Shown here: one piece after another, positions 29,997-38,725 of the stretch
How positions within the stretch are numbered: position 1 is the first letter of the stretch
Layout of the letters: each line of letters begins with the position of its first letter
Source: Acetobacter ascendens
Lineage (GTDB): Bacteria; Pseudomonadota; Alphaproteobacteria; Acetobacterales; Acetobacteraceae
Reading direction: 5' to 3'
NCBI RefSeq assembly: GCF_001766235.1
Contig: NZ_CP015164.1
Span: 124,001-188,000 of the forward strand
DNA length: 64,000 nt
Translations under genes and position numbers: made by a program
The notes under the pieces: generated by a model
Databases searched by the model: none
The model's input: the letters and a program-made list of their open reading frames with translations, nothing else
What the model was told of the DNA's origin: nothing

Positions 29997-31261
29997 ATGC
30001 CGCCTTTTTTTAATCCGCTGGCGCTGTTTGCCATTGTGATCACACTGGCAACAGCTTTTGCCATTATCAACCACCGATACCTGCACCTGCCCACCACCAT
30101 TGGCATTACGGCACAGGCTTTGGGGGTGGCCACGGTTTTGCTTTTTCTGGAGCAGGCCGTGCCCATGCCCCGCATGGATGCCGCCCGCGCGGTGCTGGAT
30201 AGCATAAACCTGCCCGCCACATTGCTGGATGGGGCTTTGTCCTTCCTGTTGTTTGCAGGCGCGCAATCGGTTGATCAGCGCGAGCTGTGGCAGAACCGTT
30301 TTTCCATTCTGGCACTGGCACTTTTGGGCACCATGCTGGCCGTAGCCCTGTTTGCCGCAGGTATGTGGATGGCGTTTCCGCTGGTGGGGCTTGCGGTTTC
30401 TCTGCCGTGGTGTGTGGTGCTGGGGGCTATTTTGGCGCCAACAGATCCGGTTTCTGTTGTGGGTATGCTGCGCCGTTTGGGCCTGCCGCCCAGAGTGCAG
30501 GCCATTTTTGCAGGGGAAAGCCTGTTTAACGATGGCGTGGGCGTTGTGGTGTTTTGCCGTGGCGGTGCAACTGGCAGAGTCAGGCACCATTGGCCCGTTG
30601 GGGGACTTGGTGTGGCAAATGGTGCAAGAAGTAGGCGGCGGCCTGCTACTGGGCTTTTTGTGCGGGTGCTTGGCGGTATGGTGCATTCGGCTGGTAACAG
30701 ATGCGCATCTTGAACTGCTTATTTCCATCTCCCTTGCCAGCGGGGTGTACAGCCTTGCCAAAATGCTGGAAGTTTCTGGCCCCGTGGCAGCCGTTACGGC
30801 TGGGCTGGCTTTGGGCATGCCCCGCGCATTGGGGGCGCTCAGCCAGCACGGGCAGCGTGAAATCCGCAATTTCTGGATGATGGTGGATGAGGTGCTTAAC
30901 GCCTGTTTGTTTGTGCTGATAGGGTTTTTATGTGCTCAGCGTGCCTATACGTGTGCCCGTATTGCTGGCGGCTGTTTTGGCTATTCCGCTTTCCATTACC
31001 GTGCGGGCGTTAAGCGTGCTGCTGGCCATGTTGCCGGTGTATTTGCGGGATTCACAACGCTGGCGCGTCTTGGCCATTATGACATGGGGCGGCCTGCGCG
31101 GCGGTATTTCCATTGCCCTTGCGTTAAGCCTGGAACACGGGCCTATGCGTGATGTGCTGCTTGCAGTGTGTTATGCGGTGGTTGTGTTCACTATTTTAGT
31201 GCAGGGGTTAACAATGGAGCGCGTGGTGCGGCAGGTGCGCCTGAGTGCGGCAGAAGGATAA
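29997..31261 (+). pseudogene. CPA1-type Na+/H+ antiporter, two frameshifts
   Basis: Three consecutive frames together encode a cation/proton antiporter of about 420 residues with many membrane helices. The first (29997 to about 30554) holds APTDPVSVVGMLRRLGLP and IFAGESLFNDGVGVVVF, the CPA1 ion-site signatures. One surplus T in the TTTT at 30552-30555 shifts the frame; it resumes as AVAVQLAESGTIG. A second surplus T in TTTTT 30925-30929 shifts again before VLSVPIRVPVL and the conserved TWGGLRGGISIALALSL. As sequenced no full protein is made. The stop is 6 bp before the TonB receptor gene. Confidence 0.85.
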
Positions 31262-31267
31262 AGCCAG

Positions 31268-33766
31268 ATGCCAGCCTTAATACAAACTGCGGCGTGCTGG
31301 TGTGCGGCCCCCAAGGTGCGGCGCTGTTGCCGCCAACGGTGGTGGATGGCCTGCGCGCTGGCTTCTGGCACGCTGCTTTCTGGTATGGCGTGGCCGGTTG
31401 GGGCTGCATGGGCACAGGCTGTATCTGTGCCGCCCACAGGGCAAAAAGCCGCCCAGCATACGGCAACGCCCGCAGGCGCACATGCCGCTACAGCCCCCAA
31501 AGCGCCGGGTGCGCCGGTGCAGGCTTCTGGCCGCCCGCAGGTGGTAATTGTGCGTGCCAACCTGCAACATGCCAGTGCTGGGGGCGGGCTGATACACCCG
31601 CAATCCGAACCGCAGGCCCAAAGCGTGGTGGGGCAGGACTATATTCGCCTGCAATCCCCCACAGCCACGGCGTTTGAGCTGGTTTCCCAACTGCCGGGCG
31701 CGAATGTAAGTGGGTCAGACCCGTTTGGGTTTTCTCCGCAAACCAATATCAGTGTGCGTGGCATGAATGGAGATGCCATAGGCTACGTGCTGGAAGGCAT
31801 GCCGCTGAATGATATTGCCTATTACACCGGCTACCCCAGCCAGTTTGCAGATAGCGAGAATTACGAAAACATATCCCTGCAACAGGGATCTCCCGATCTG
31901 GATAGCCCGGTGATGAACGCCGCTGACGGGTTGATGAAGCTGCGTTTTCGCACGCCGGCAGAAAAGGCGGGCGGGCAGTTCAGTGCCTCCTATGGTTCTT
32001 ACGATACCAACCGTGAGTTCCTGCGGCTGGATACGGGCGAGATCGGGCATAATACCGGCCTGCGGGGCTTTGTATCCTATTCTCACAGCGCCACGGATAA
32101 CTGGCGCGGGGCCGGGCGGGATGAGCGCCAGCATGTTGATTTCAAGCTGGAAAAAACATGGGGCCAAGGCAACAGCGCGGGGCTGTTAGGATCTTGGAAC
32201 CAAGCGGTGGACAGCTACTACCCGCAGGTGAGCAAGGATGATTGGCGCAGTTACGGCATAGGTGGCCCCAATAATCTGGACAGGCACTTCCACGCCGATG
32301 ATGATTACGGGGGTTCGGACTACTGGCGGCTTTCTCGCCAGCCGGAACGCACGCTGTATCTGGCCGCCCCTTTGCAATTTACACTGGCGGAGGGGCTAAG
32401 CCTGCACGTTACACCTTACGCACAAGGCGCGTATGGCAATGCTGCAGGCGGCACGCAGTTGCCCACTTCCGGCCTGTATAATGGCACGCAGGCCGTGCCC
32501 GATGTGCTGGATTTGCCCGTAACGGCAGATGGCTACAGCACCGTGCGGGCAGATTACACACAGCGCAGCTTTCGCTCCGGCTTTACATCTGCGCTGGAAT
32601 GGAAGCGCGGCGTGAATGATCTGGTGCTGGGCTATTGGTATGATTACGGTGATGATACCGAGCGCGAAACCTTTGCCGCCGTAAATGGCAGCGGCAATGC
32701 GGGCAGCATATGGGGCGGGCGGCCCATTACGTTGGCCGATGGCAATATGCTGTTAGGGGCCAGCAACCACACTATCTCGCAAACCAATGCGCTGTTTGTG
32801 GGGGATAGGGTTTCTCTGTTGCATGATCGGCTGTTGTTAACAGCAGGTTTTAAGGAAGTAATGTTCTCGCGCACAGGCACAAACGCCGTGCCGGGTGCGC
32901 CTTACCACGCCAACATGAACACCGCAGTACCCCTGCCGCGCTTTGGCGTGCGTTTTCAGATTACGCCGGAGCATCAGGTATTTTTCAATGCCACCACCAA
33001 CTTCCGCACCCCGGCAGAACCTGCTTTGTATGATGCGTATGACCCCACATCCGGCGCGGTGACGCAAAAAGGCACATCCAGCCTGAAAAACGAATACTCC
33101 ATAGCAGAGGAACTGGGCTACCGGTACGCAGGCAGCCGCGTTGTGGGCAGCCTGACGTTATTTAATTATAACTTCACAAACCGCCAGATTGCCACGTTAG
33201 CTATGATAAATGGTGCACTCGTAAATTCCACCATCAATGCGGGCGGGCAGACATCTCGCGGGGTGGATGTGGAAATAGGTTTGCGCCCGTGGCACCATAT
33301 CAGCCCGTATCTTTCGGGCGAATATCTGCACGCCACCATTGATAATGACCTGTATTCGGGCGGAGACCTGCTGCCCACACGCGGCAAACGCGCCGTGCGC
33401 AGCCCCACGCTACAGGCTGCTGCGGGCCTGACGTATGATGATGGGCACTTTTTTGGTGTGATGACCGTAAAATACACCGGCCACCAATATGCAACTTTCA
33501 TGAATGATGAGCGCATGCCCAGCCATGTTACGGGCAATCTGGCGCTGGGGTATCGGATGGATGATGTTTCTGTGCTGCATCGGCCAGAATTCCGCATGAA
33601 CTTTATTAACATCACCAACCAGCATTACCTTTCCGGCGTGGCAGACCCCACCATGAACGCGCATGATACGCAGGGCCGCTATGGCACCACCATAGCCGGT
33701 CAGGCCCCGGATTATTACATTGGCGGTGGGTTTGCAGCCCTGTTTACAGCCTCCACCGGGTTTTAG
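31268..33766 (+). CDS. TonB-dependent outer-membrane receptor (vitamin-type cluster)
   Basis: An 832-residue receptor. A signal region (MACALASGTLLSGMAWPVGAA) and a Pro/Ala-rich linker precede the plug (ATAFELVSQLPGANV, then INSISVRGMNG-like NISVRGMNGDAIGYVLEGMPLN) and a long beta barrel ending in aromatic GGGFAALFTASTGF. It would take up a scarce nutrient with energy from TonB. It starts 6 bp after the antiporter and is followed at 2 bp by a kinase and then PnuC, which points to a vitamin or precursor as the cargo. Confidence 0.88.
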   Translation: MPALIQTAACWCAAPKVRRCCRQRWWMACALASGTLLSGMAWPVGAAWAQAVSVPPTGQKAAQHTATPAGAHAATAPKAPGAPVQASGRPQVVIVRANLQHASAGGGLIHPQSEPQAQSVVGQDYIRLQSPTATAFELVSQLPGANVSGSDPFGFSPQTNISVRGMNGDAIGYVLEGMPLNDIAYYTGYPSQFADSENYENISLQQGSPDLDSPVMNAADGLMKLRFRTPAEKAGGQFSASYGSYDTNREFLRLDTGEIGHNTGLRGFVSYSHSATDNWRGAGRDERQHVDFKLEKTWGQGNSAGLLGSWNQAVDSYYPQVSKDDWRSYGIGGPNNLDRHFHADDDYGGSDYWRLSRQPERTLYLAAPLQFTLAEGLSLHVTPYAQGAYGNAAGGTQLPTSGLYNGTQAVPDVLDLPVTADGYSTVRADYTQRSFRSGFTSALEWKRGVNDLVLGYWYDYGDDTERETFAAVNGSGNAGSIWGGRPITLADGNMLLGASNHTISQTNALFVGDRVSLLHDRLLLTAGFKEVMFSRTGTNAVPGAPYHANMNTAVPLPRFGVRFQITPEHQVFFNATTNFRTPAEPALYDAYDPTSGAVTQKGTSSLKNEYSIAEELGYRYAGSRVVGSLTLFNYNFTNRQIATLAMINGALVNSTINAGGQTSRGVDVEIGLRPWHHISPYLSGEYLHATIDNDLYSGGDLLPTRGKRAVRSPTLQAAAGLTYDDGHFFGVMTVKYTGHQYATFMNDERMPSHVTGNLALGYRMDDVSVLHRPEFRMNFINITNQHYLSGVADPTMNAHDTQGRYGTTIAGQAPDYYIGGGFAALFTASTGF

Positions 33767-33768
33767 GC

Positions 33769-35013
33769 GTGGCAGATCCTTCCCCCCCAAACACGGCGCA
33801 GTTTGGCGTACACGGCGTGCAGGAAAAGCGGGATTGGCCCTGCCTGACGTTTGATGAAGTTTCTGCTGTTCTCGCGCATTTTACCAATATTCCGCCAGCG
33901 CGGGATGTTGTGTGGCACAGCATGCGCCCGTTTTCTGCCGCCTGTGTGGTGCAGCTTGCGGGGGAGGTTTCTGCCAGTGCCAGTGGCAACAACATCGGCG
34001 GGCAGGCGGTGCGAGCGACAAGCTGCGTGCTCAAACGCCATGCGCGGGCGTTGCGTAGTGCGGCCATGCTAGAGCAGGAACACGCTTTTATTTGGCATCT
34101 GGCCAGCAAGGGGCTGCCCGTATGCCCCGCATTGGCCCTGCATAACGGGCACACCGCGCTGGAACTTGGCAACTGGACATACGAGGTTTTTCTACCCGCC
34201 AAAGGGGAAGACACCTACCGGGATGTGATGTCCTGGAAGCCATATTTCTCCACCATGCAGGCCCATGCGGCGGGGGCCGCACTGGCACAACTGCACAAAG
34301 CTGCGGCAGATTATACAGCCCCGGAACGCAGCGCGGATGTGGCGGGTCAAACTGCCCCAGTGGTGCCGCTTGTTTCCAGCATGTGCGTGGTGGGGCAAGC
34401 AGATTTTATGCCCGCACTACAGCAATGGGTGGCGCGGCAACCGGGGCTGGTGGCGGCATTGGCCAACCGCCCGTGGCAGCAGGATGTGGCACGGGTTGTT
34501 CTGCCGTTTCACAATCATCTGCGCCCGTTACTGCCCAGCATAAAACCCGCTTGGGGGCATGGAGACTGGCACCCTTCCAACTTGTTCTGGAACGCAAACA
34601 CGCCAGTTACCGTGCTGGATTTTGGCATGGCAGACCGCACCTGTGCCGCGTTTGATATGGCCGTGGCCATAGAGCGCGCCATGGTGGATTGGCTGGCTTT
34701 ACCGCCATTGGGTGCGCAGCAGGCAAGGCCTTTGGTGGTGTGGGGCCAGCTTGCTGCATTTGTGGCAGGGTATCAGCACATTCGGCCTTTAAGTGCGGCA
34801 GAGCGTGCGCAGGTGGTGGCGTTTTTGCCATTGGTGCATGTAGAATTTGCACTGTCTGAAACAGCATATTTTGGAACGCTGCTGCAAGATGAAGCCTCGG
34901 CCGAGGTGGCATATACGGAGTATCTGCTTGGCCATGCCCAGTGGTTTGCACAGGCGCAGGAAGGGCAGGAACTGCTGGCCCGTTTGCCTGCCTTGCTGGC
35001 GGGGCAGAAATAG
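33769..35013 (+). CDS. APH-fold kinase (thiamine kinase-like)
   Basis: A 414-residue aminoglycoside-phosphotransferase-fold protein. Catalytic loop WGHGDWHPSNLFWN carries the Asp-x4-Asn pair, and the metal-binding TVLDFGMADRTC follows with its Asp. Start is GTG 33769, 2 bp after the receptor stop. It ends overlapping the PnuC start. Wedged between a TonB receptor and a PnuC transporter, it more likely phosphorylates an imported vitamin (thiamine, riboside or similar) than an antibiotic. Substrate is inference from context. Confidence 0.78.
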   Translation: MADPSPPNTAQFGVHGVQEKRDWPCLTFDEVSAVLAHFTNIPPARDVVWHSMRPFSAACVVQLAGEVSASASGNNIGGQAVRATSCVLKRHARALRSAAMLEQEHAFIWHLASKGLPVCPALALHNGHTALELGNWTYEVFLPAKGEDTYRDVMSWKPYFSTMQAHAAGAALAQLHKAAADYTAPERSADVAGQTAPVVPLVSSMCVVGQADFMPALQQWVARQPGLVAALANRPWQQDVARVVLPFHNHLRPLLPSIKPAWGHGDWHPSNLFWNANTPVTVLDFGMADRTCAAFDMAVAIERAMVDWLALPPLGAQQARPLVVWGQLAAFVAGYQHIRPLSAAERAQVVAFLPLVHVEFALSETAYFGTLLQDEASAEVAYTEYLLGHAQWFAQAQEGQELLARLPALLAGQK

Positions 35014-35576
35014 TGTCTGGGCTGGAATGGCTGGCGGCAGTTACCAGTGCCTTGGGCGTGTGGCTTACGGGGCGCAGAACGGTGTGGTGCTGGCCGGTTA
35101 TGCTTTTGGCATCGGTGCTTTATGGCGCAGTGTTTGCGCAGGATCATTTATACGCAGATGCTGCTTTGCAGGCTGTGTTTGCAGCTTTGGCGCTGTATGG
35201 CCTGTGGTGCTGGCTGCGCGGTGTGCAGGCAAGCGGGCAGGTGCATATTGTCACCCCAACTGTGCAAACCTTGTGGCGAGATACCGGCATAACAGCCCTG
35301 GCAGGTTTGGCATTAGGGCTGGCCCTGCGCACCGTAACGGATGACCCCATGCCTCTTTCCGATGCCGGGCTAAGTGCTTACAGTGTGCTGGGCCAAATTT
35401 GGACAGCCAAGCGCTACCGCGCCTGCTGGGTGCTGTGGATTGTGGTGGATGTTTTGTATGCGCTGCTGTTTGTGCAACGCAGGTTGTTTGTAACTGTCGT
35501 GCTGTACGCGGCCTTTATTGGCCTTGCCGTGCAGGGCTGGCGGCAGTGGCGTAATGTGCCAGCACGCACTCCGTAA
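35013..35576 (+). CDS. PnuC-family vitamin transporter
   Basis: A 187-residue membrane protein with about six to seven helices. PnuC signatures are EWLAAVTSALGVWLTGRR at the start and the aromatic WTAKRYRACWVLWIVVDVLYALLFV late, with the conserved WxxxxVDV. PnuC-type carriers move nicotinamide riboside (PnuC), thiamine (PnuT) or riboflavin (PnuX) by facilitated diffusion coupled to phosphorylation. GTG 35013 overlaps the kinase stop, so the two are translationally coupled. Followed by a strong terminator. Confidence 0.87.
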   Translation: MSGLEWLAAVTSALGVWLTGRRTVWCWPVMLLASVLYGAVFAQDHLYADAALQAVFAALALYGLWCWLRGVQASGQVHIVTPTVQTLWRDTGITALAGLALGLALRTVTDDPMPLSDAGLSAYSVLGQIWTAKRYRACWVLWIVVDVLYALLFVQRRLFVTVVLYAAFIGLAVQGWRQWRNVPARTP

Positions 35577-35594
35577 AAAACCACGTTAAAAAAA

Positions 35595-35630
35595 GCCGCG
35601 CCCCGATAAGTGGGGCAGCGGCCTTTTTTT
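35595..35630 (+). terminator. Rho-independent terminator after PnuC
   Basis: A stem of GCCGCGCCCC pairing with GGGGCAGCGGC around a short loop, followed by seven T. It ends the receptor-kinase-PnuC operon. Confidence 0.9.
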
Positions 35631-35695
35631 GGTGTAGGATATTACCGGATTGCAAAATACGTTCTGAAAATATCCTACGTGATATACGGCAGTTT

Positions 35696-36256
35696 TTAGT
35701 AACCGCTTGGTGCTGCGTATCCGGGTGCGGCATATCCCGGTGCTGCATAACCGGGGGCAGCGTAGCCTGGCGCTGCGTAGGTTGGGGCGGCATAGGTAGG
35801 GGTTGCGGGTGTGGCAACGGCCCCAATAGTGGCACTTACAACACCGGCAATAATGCCTGTGGTAACGGATGTTAACAAAAACTGGTTGCCATAGCGCATC
35901 CAGGAATACCCAGTCGGCGGCGCATACAGGCCACGCTGGCTCTGCCAGTTATTAATAACCCAGCGGCTATTACGCGGGCCATCGTAACGCTCTCCCTTCC
36001 GCCATGTGCGGTTCATATCAAAGTTGTCACCGCCGCGTGCGGGGCCGCCACGGCCGCCTCGGTTGGCGTTGTGCATGGCTGGGCCGGGGCCACCACGCTG
36101 GCCACCATGCATGGCGCCACCACCGGGGCCACCGTTCGGGCCGCCTTGTGGGCCACCACGGCCGCCGGGGCCGTTAAACTGGGGTTCGGCATGAAGGGGG
36201 GCGGATGCACACATCACACCCATCATGGCAGCGGCTGCAAGATAATGGAATTTCAT
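35696..36256 (-). CDS. RcnB-like secreted protein with Gly-rich and YAAPG repeats
   Basis: A 186-residue exported protein. Signal peptide MKFHYLAAAAMMGVMCASAPLHA, then a Gly/Pro/Arg-rich segment (residues about 28-80), an RcnB-type core (RKGERYDG, then YAPPTGYSWMRYGNQFLL), a hydrophobic Ala/Gly stretch and a C-terminal tail of YAAPG repeats. RcnB is a periplasmic protein of nickel/cobalt homeostasis in Escherichia coli; whether this one binds metal is unknown. Transcribed divergently from the next gene. Confidence 0.82.
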   Translation of the reverse strand: MKFHYLAAAAMMGVMCASAPLHAEPQFNGPGGRGGPQGGPNGGPGGGAMHGGQRGGPGPAMHNANRGGRGGPARGGDNFDMNRTWRKGERYDGPRNSRWVINNWQSQRGLYAPPTGYSWMRYGNQFLLTSVTTGIIAGVVSATIGAVATPATPTYAAPTYAAPGYAAPGYAAPGYAAPGYAAPSGY

Positions 36257-36506
36257 GTCAAACCTCTATTTTATAATGCTTCTGTTTTTCACATACGCTT
36301 GTGGCAGAATTACGTTCCTGCTTTCTCACACTATATAAAGGGGCAGAGCAGCAAGGCATGGGCTGGATGCAAAGCAGGGCATAAATCAAATTAACATAAT
36401 GTATGTCTGCCAGCCTTTATTTTGTCTCAATTCTTTCCTAGCTTGGTTTCCGACACGCACTGCCTCAGTGCGGTGCCTAACGCATTGAACGAAAGTATTG
36501 TTAACG

Positions 36507-36848
36507 ATGAAAAAAGCTCTTTTTCTGCTTGCTGCTCTGGGTGTTGCTATGCCGGTTGCTTCTCACGCAGAAAGCCACCACCACAAACACAAGCACAGCG
36601 AAAACAGCGACAACCAGAACGGCCGTGGCGATGAAAACCGTGGTGAACGCGGTGATCGTGACGACCGTGGTGATCGTGGCCAGCAGGGTGGCGAACGTGG
36701 TGACCGTGGCCAGCAGGGCGGTGAACGCGGTGATCGTGGCCAGCAGGGCAACTTCGGTGGCGAACATGGTGGCCCAGGTGGCGAACATGGCGGCCCAGGT
36801 GGCGAACATGGCGGCCCGAACGGCGGCGAAAACAACAGCAGCAACTAA
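36507..36848 (+). CDS. Small secreted His/Gly/Arg-rich repeat protein
   Basis: A 113-residue exported protein: signal peptide MKKALFLLAALGVAMPVASHA, a His-rich start (SHHHKHKH) that could bind metal, then three ERGDRGQQG-type repeats and four GGEHGGP-type repeats. It is highly hydrophilic and probably disordered. ATG 36507 is chosen for the signal peptide. It is followed by a terminator and faces the RcnB-like gene across a shared 250-bp promoter region, which suggests a linked role at the cell envelope. Confidence 0.75.
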   Translation: MKKALFLLAALGVAMPVASHAESHHHKHKHSENSDNQNGRGDENRGERGDRDDRGDRGQQGGERGDRGQQGGERGDRGQQGNFGGEHGGPGGEHGGPGGEHGGPNGGENNSSN

Positions 36849-36886
36849 TTTTGCTGCATGTGGCCCTTATGGGTTGCATACAAAAA

Positions 36887-36914
36887 AGGCGCTCCATCCG
36901 GGGCGCCTTTTTTT
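36887..36914 (+). terminator. Rho-independent terminator
   Basis: GGCGCTCC ATCC GGGGCGCC stem followed by TTTTTTT, preceded by AAAAAA. It can act for the His-rich gene on the plus strand and, because of the A-run, for the convergent purU gene. Confidence 0.88.
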
Positions 36915-36963
36915 ATGGCTGCAAAAGACAAACCGCCCGCAATGGGGCGGCAGCCTTGGGTGT

Positions 36964-37809
36964 TTAGGCAAACACCACAGTGCGGTGGCCGTTGATCATA
37001 ACCCGATGCTCAACATGCATTTTAACCGCCCGTGCCAACACTTGCGATTCCACACCCCGCCCCGTGGCAATGTAATCTTCCACCGAGAGGTTGTGCGTGA
37101 CTCGCGCAGTTTCCTGCTCGATAATCGGGCCTTCATCCAGATCCGCCGTAACATAATGGGCGGTGGCGCCAATCAGCTTTACCCCACGGGCATATGCCTG
37201 ATGATACGGCTTGGCCCCCTTGAAGGAGGGCAGGAAGGAATGGTGGATGTTAATCACCCGGCCACTTAATTCTGCGCTGAGCGAATCCGAAAGCACTTGC
37301 ATATAGCGGGCCAGCACTACCAGATCAGCCTTTGTTTCCTTTATCAGGGCACGCAGCTTGTCTTCCTGCTCGGTCTTGTTCTGCTTGTTTACGGGCCAGC
37401 AGTAATAGGGAATACCAGCTTGTTCCGCCGTGGCAGCGCTATCTGTGTGGTTGGAAACAATGGCCACAATATCCGCCTTCAGCCAGCCCACCCGCACCTG
37501 ATACAGCAGGTTGAGCAGCGCATGATCAAAGCGAGACACCATAATAATAATGCGCGGTAGCACCGCGGCATCATGCAGGCGCATCTGCATGCCAAAGCGT
37601 TTGGCCACGGGGGCCAGAATAGCATTTATTTCTGCCAAATTACCCGGCGCAGGCGCATGAAAGGCCAGCCGCATGAACAATGTGCCAGATTCCCGGTTGC
37701 TGAACTGGTGGGTTTCGGTTATGTCCGCACCTCGCTCTGCCAGAACGGATGTCACAGCCGCAACAATGCCGGGCTGATCCGGGCAGGAAAAAGTAAGAAT
37801 GAACTGCAT
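36964..37809 (-). CDS. purU: Formyltetrahydrofolate deformylase
   Basis: A 281-residue cytosolic enzyme that hydrolyses 10-formyl-THF to THF and formate, supplying formate for purine synthesis and balancing one-carbon pools. An N-terminal ACT domain (residues 1-80, FILTFSCPDQPGIVAAVTSVL) precedes the formyltransferase-like domain with KADIVAIVSNH, VLARYMQVLS and the catalytic-site segments INIHHSFLPSFKGAKPYHQA and TADLDEGPIIEQ (Asn, His and Asp all present). ATG 37809 gives the standard N terminus. Full length. Confidence 0.95.
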   Translation of the reverse strand: MQFILTFSCPDQPGIVAAVTSVLAERGADITETHQFSNRESGTLFMRLAFHAPAPGNLAEINAILAPVAKRFGMQMRLHDAAVLPRIIIMVSRFDHALLNLLYQVRVGWLKADIVAIVSNHTDSAATAEQAGIPYYCWPVNKQNKTEQEDKLRALIKETKADLVVLARYMQVLSDSLSAELSGRVINIHHSFLPSFKGAKPYHQAYARGVKLIGATAHYVTADLDEGPIIEQETARVTHNLSVEDYIATGRGVESQVLARAVKMHVEHRVMINGHRTVVFA

Positions 37810-37957
37810 GCGGTGGCGTATGCTCCTTTGTTCTTCTACTGGGCCTGTATAAAGGGCGCGGGGGCGCAATGGGCCTCATCTTGTGCCAGTGCACAGGGGG
37901 CTGCGCAATAGCTTGTGTTACCGCCTGTTTATAACCGGTGGGGCGTTGGGCAAACTG

Positions 37958-38167
37958 TGTGGATGGCCTGTGGATGAATCGTGGCAAGCCCGACTCGTCA
38001 TGTTTTTTTAGGGTCAAGCTAATTCTGCGCTTGTCATAAAACGAATCTCTAAAAATCCCGGAAAACAGCCGATTTTGAACGTTTGTTCTCCTGCTGTGTC
38101 ATAAATCTTATCCACAGAAAAGGGGGAGAGAATGCGGGAAAAGCCTGTGGATAGTTTTGTGGAAGGC
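37958..38167. other. DnaA-box cluster, candidate replication origin
   Basis: Within the 423-bp gene-free gap between purU and the DUF488 gene lie a perfect DnaA box TTATCCACA (38108-38116) and four near matches: TGTGGATGG (37958-37966), TGTGGATGA (37969-37977, exactly 11 bp after the first), TGTGGATAG (38146-38154) and TGTGGAAGG (38158-38167 region). An AT-rich stretch with a seven-T run fills 37985-38107, and TTTCCCGC/GCGGGAAA repeats follow at 38133-38200. This combination is typical of oriC, but a DnaA-titrating or regulatory site is also possible. Confidence 0.5.
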
Positions 38168-38232
38168 AGCTTGCCTATAGTGTTTTCCCGCGTTTCCCGC
38201 TTTGTTCTCCAGCTTTGGGTGTGCCGGTTTTT

Positions 38233-38610
38233 TCAGGTGCGGTGGGCCAGATGGGCAGCCATGTAGGTGGCCAGCACCACGGCCCCGTTATAGGTGGTAT
38301 TCCGCGCACCAAACAGCAGGGTTACGCGGCCTTTGCGGGCCAGATCGGCCAGTTCCTGCACAGCCTGCGGGTTGGCGTTTAGCTCTGCCGTGTAGCGTTG
38401 GCAAAAGCCCTCCCACTTGGCGGGGTCATGCGCAAACCATTCACGCAGGGCGGTGGAGGGGGCAATGTCCTTCAGCCACAGGGTAAGGGCTGCGCGCTCC
38501 TTGCTTACGCCGCGTGGCCACAGCCTATCTACCAGCACGCGGGCACCATCATCTGGCTGGGCTTCTTCATACACACGGCGGATACGGATATCGGGCTGAT
38601 GATGGAGCAT
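38233..38610 (-). CDS. DUF488 family protein
   Basis: A 125-residue cytosolic protein. Family marks are the N-terminal IRIRRVYEEAQPDDGARVLVDRLWPRGVSK-type segment (given in part), the ALREWFAHDPAKWEGFCQRY motif and TLLFGARNTTYNGAVVL. Members are small, widespread and of unknown function, often near redox or stress genes. Starts at ATG 38610. Confidence 0.88.
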   Translation of the reverse strand: MLHHQPDIRIRRVYEEAQPDDGARVLVDRLWPRGVSKERAALTLWLKDIAPSTALREWFAHDPAKWEGFCQRYTAELNANPQAVQELADLARKGRVTLLFGARNTTYNGAVVLATYMAAHLAHRT

Positions 38611-38725
38611 TGGGGCCTCTGGCTGCGCTGAACGCTTATGGTTTTGGGCGTTAGTTACGATGTGTTTTTAAGGCATCTTAAAGAGATGAATGGGCATACC
38701 AGCCCATCATGGTGTAAAAGGCCCT

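Noticed and set aside
33769-35013. Aminoglycoside resistance gene
   Set aside because: It has the APH fold but is translationally coupled to PnuC and a TonB receptor, which favours vitamin metabolism.
35700-35800. CRISPR-like array
   Set aside because: The short tandem units encode the YAAPG repeats of a secreted protein and have no spacers.
36501-36897. Long frames antisense to the His-rich gene
   Set aside because: They mirror the repeats on the other strand and lack any start context or protein character.
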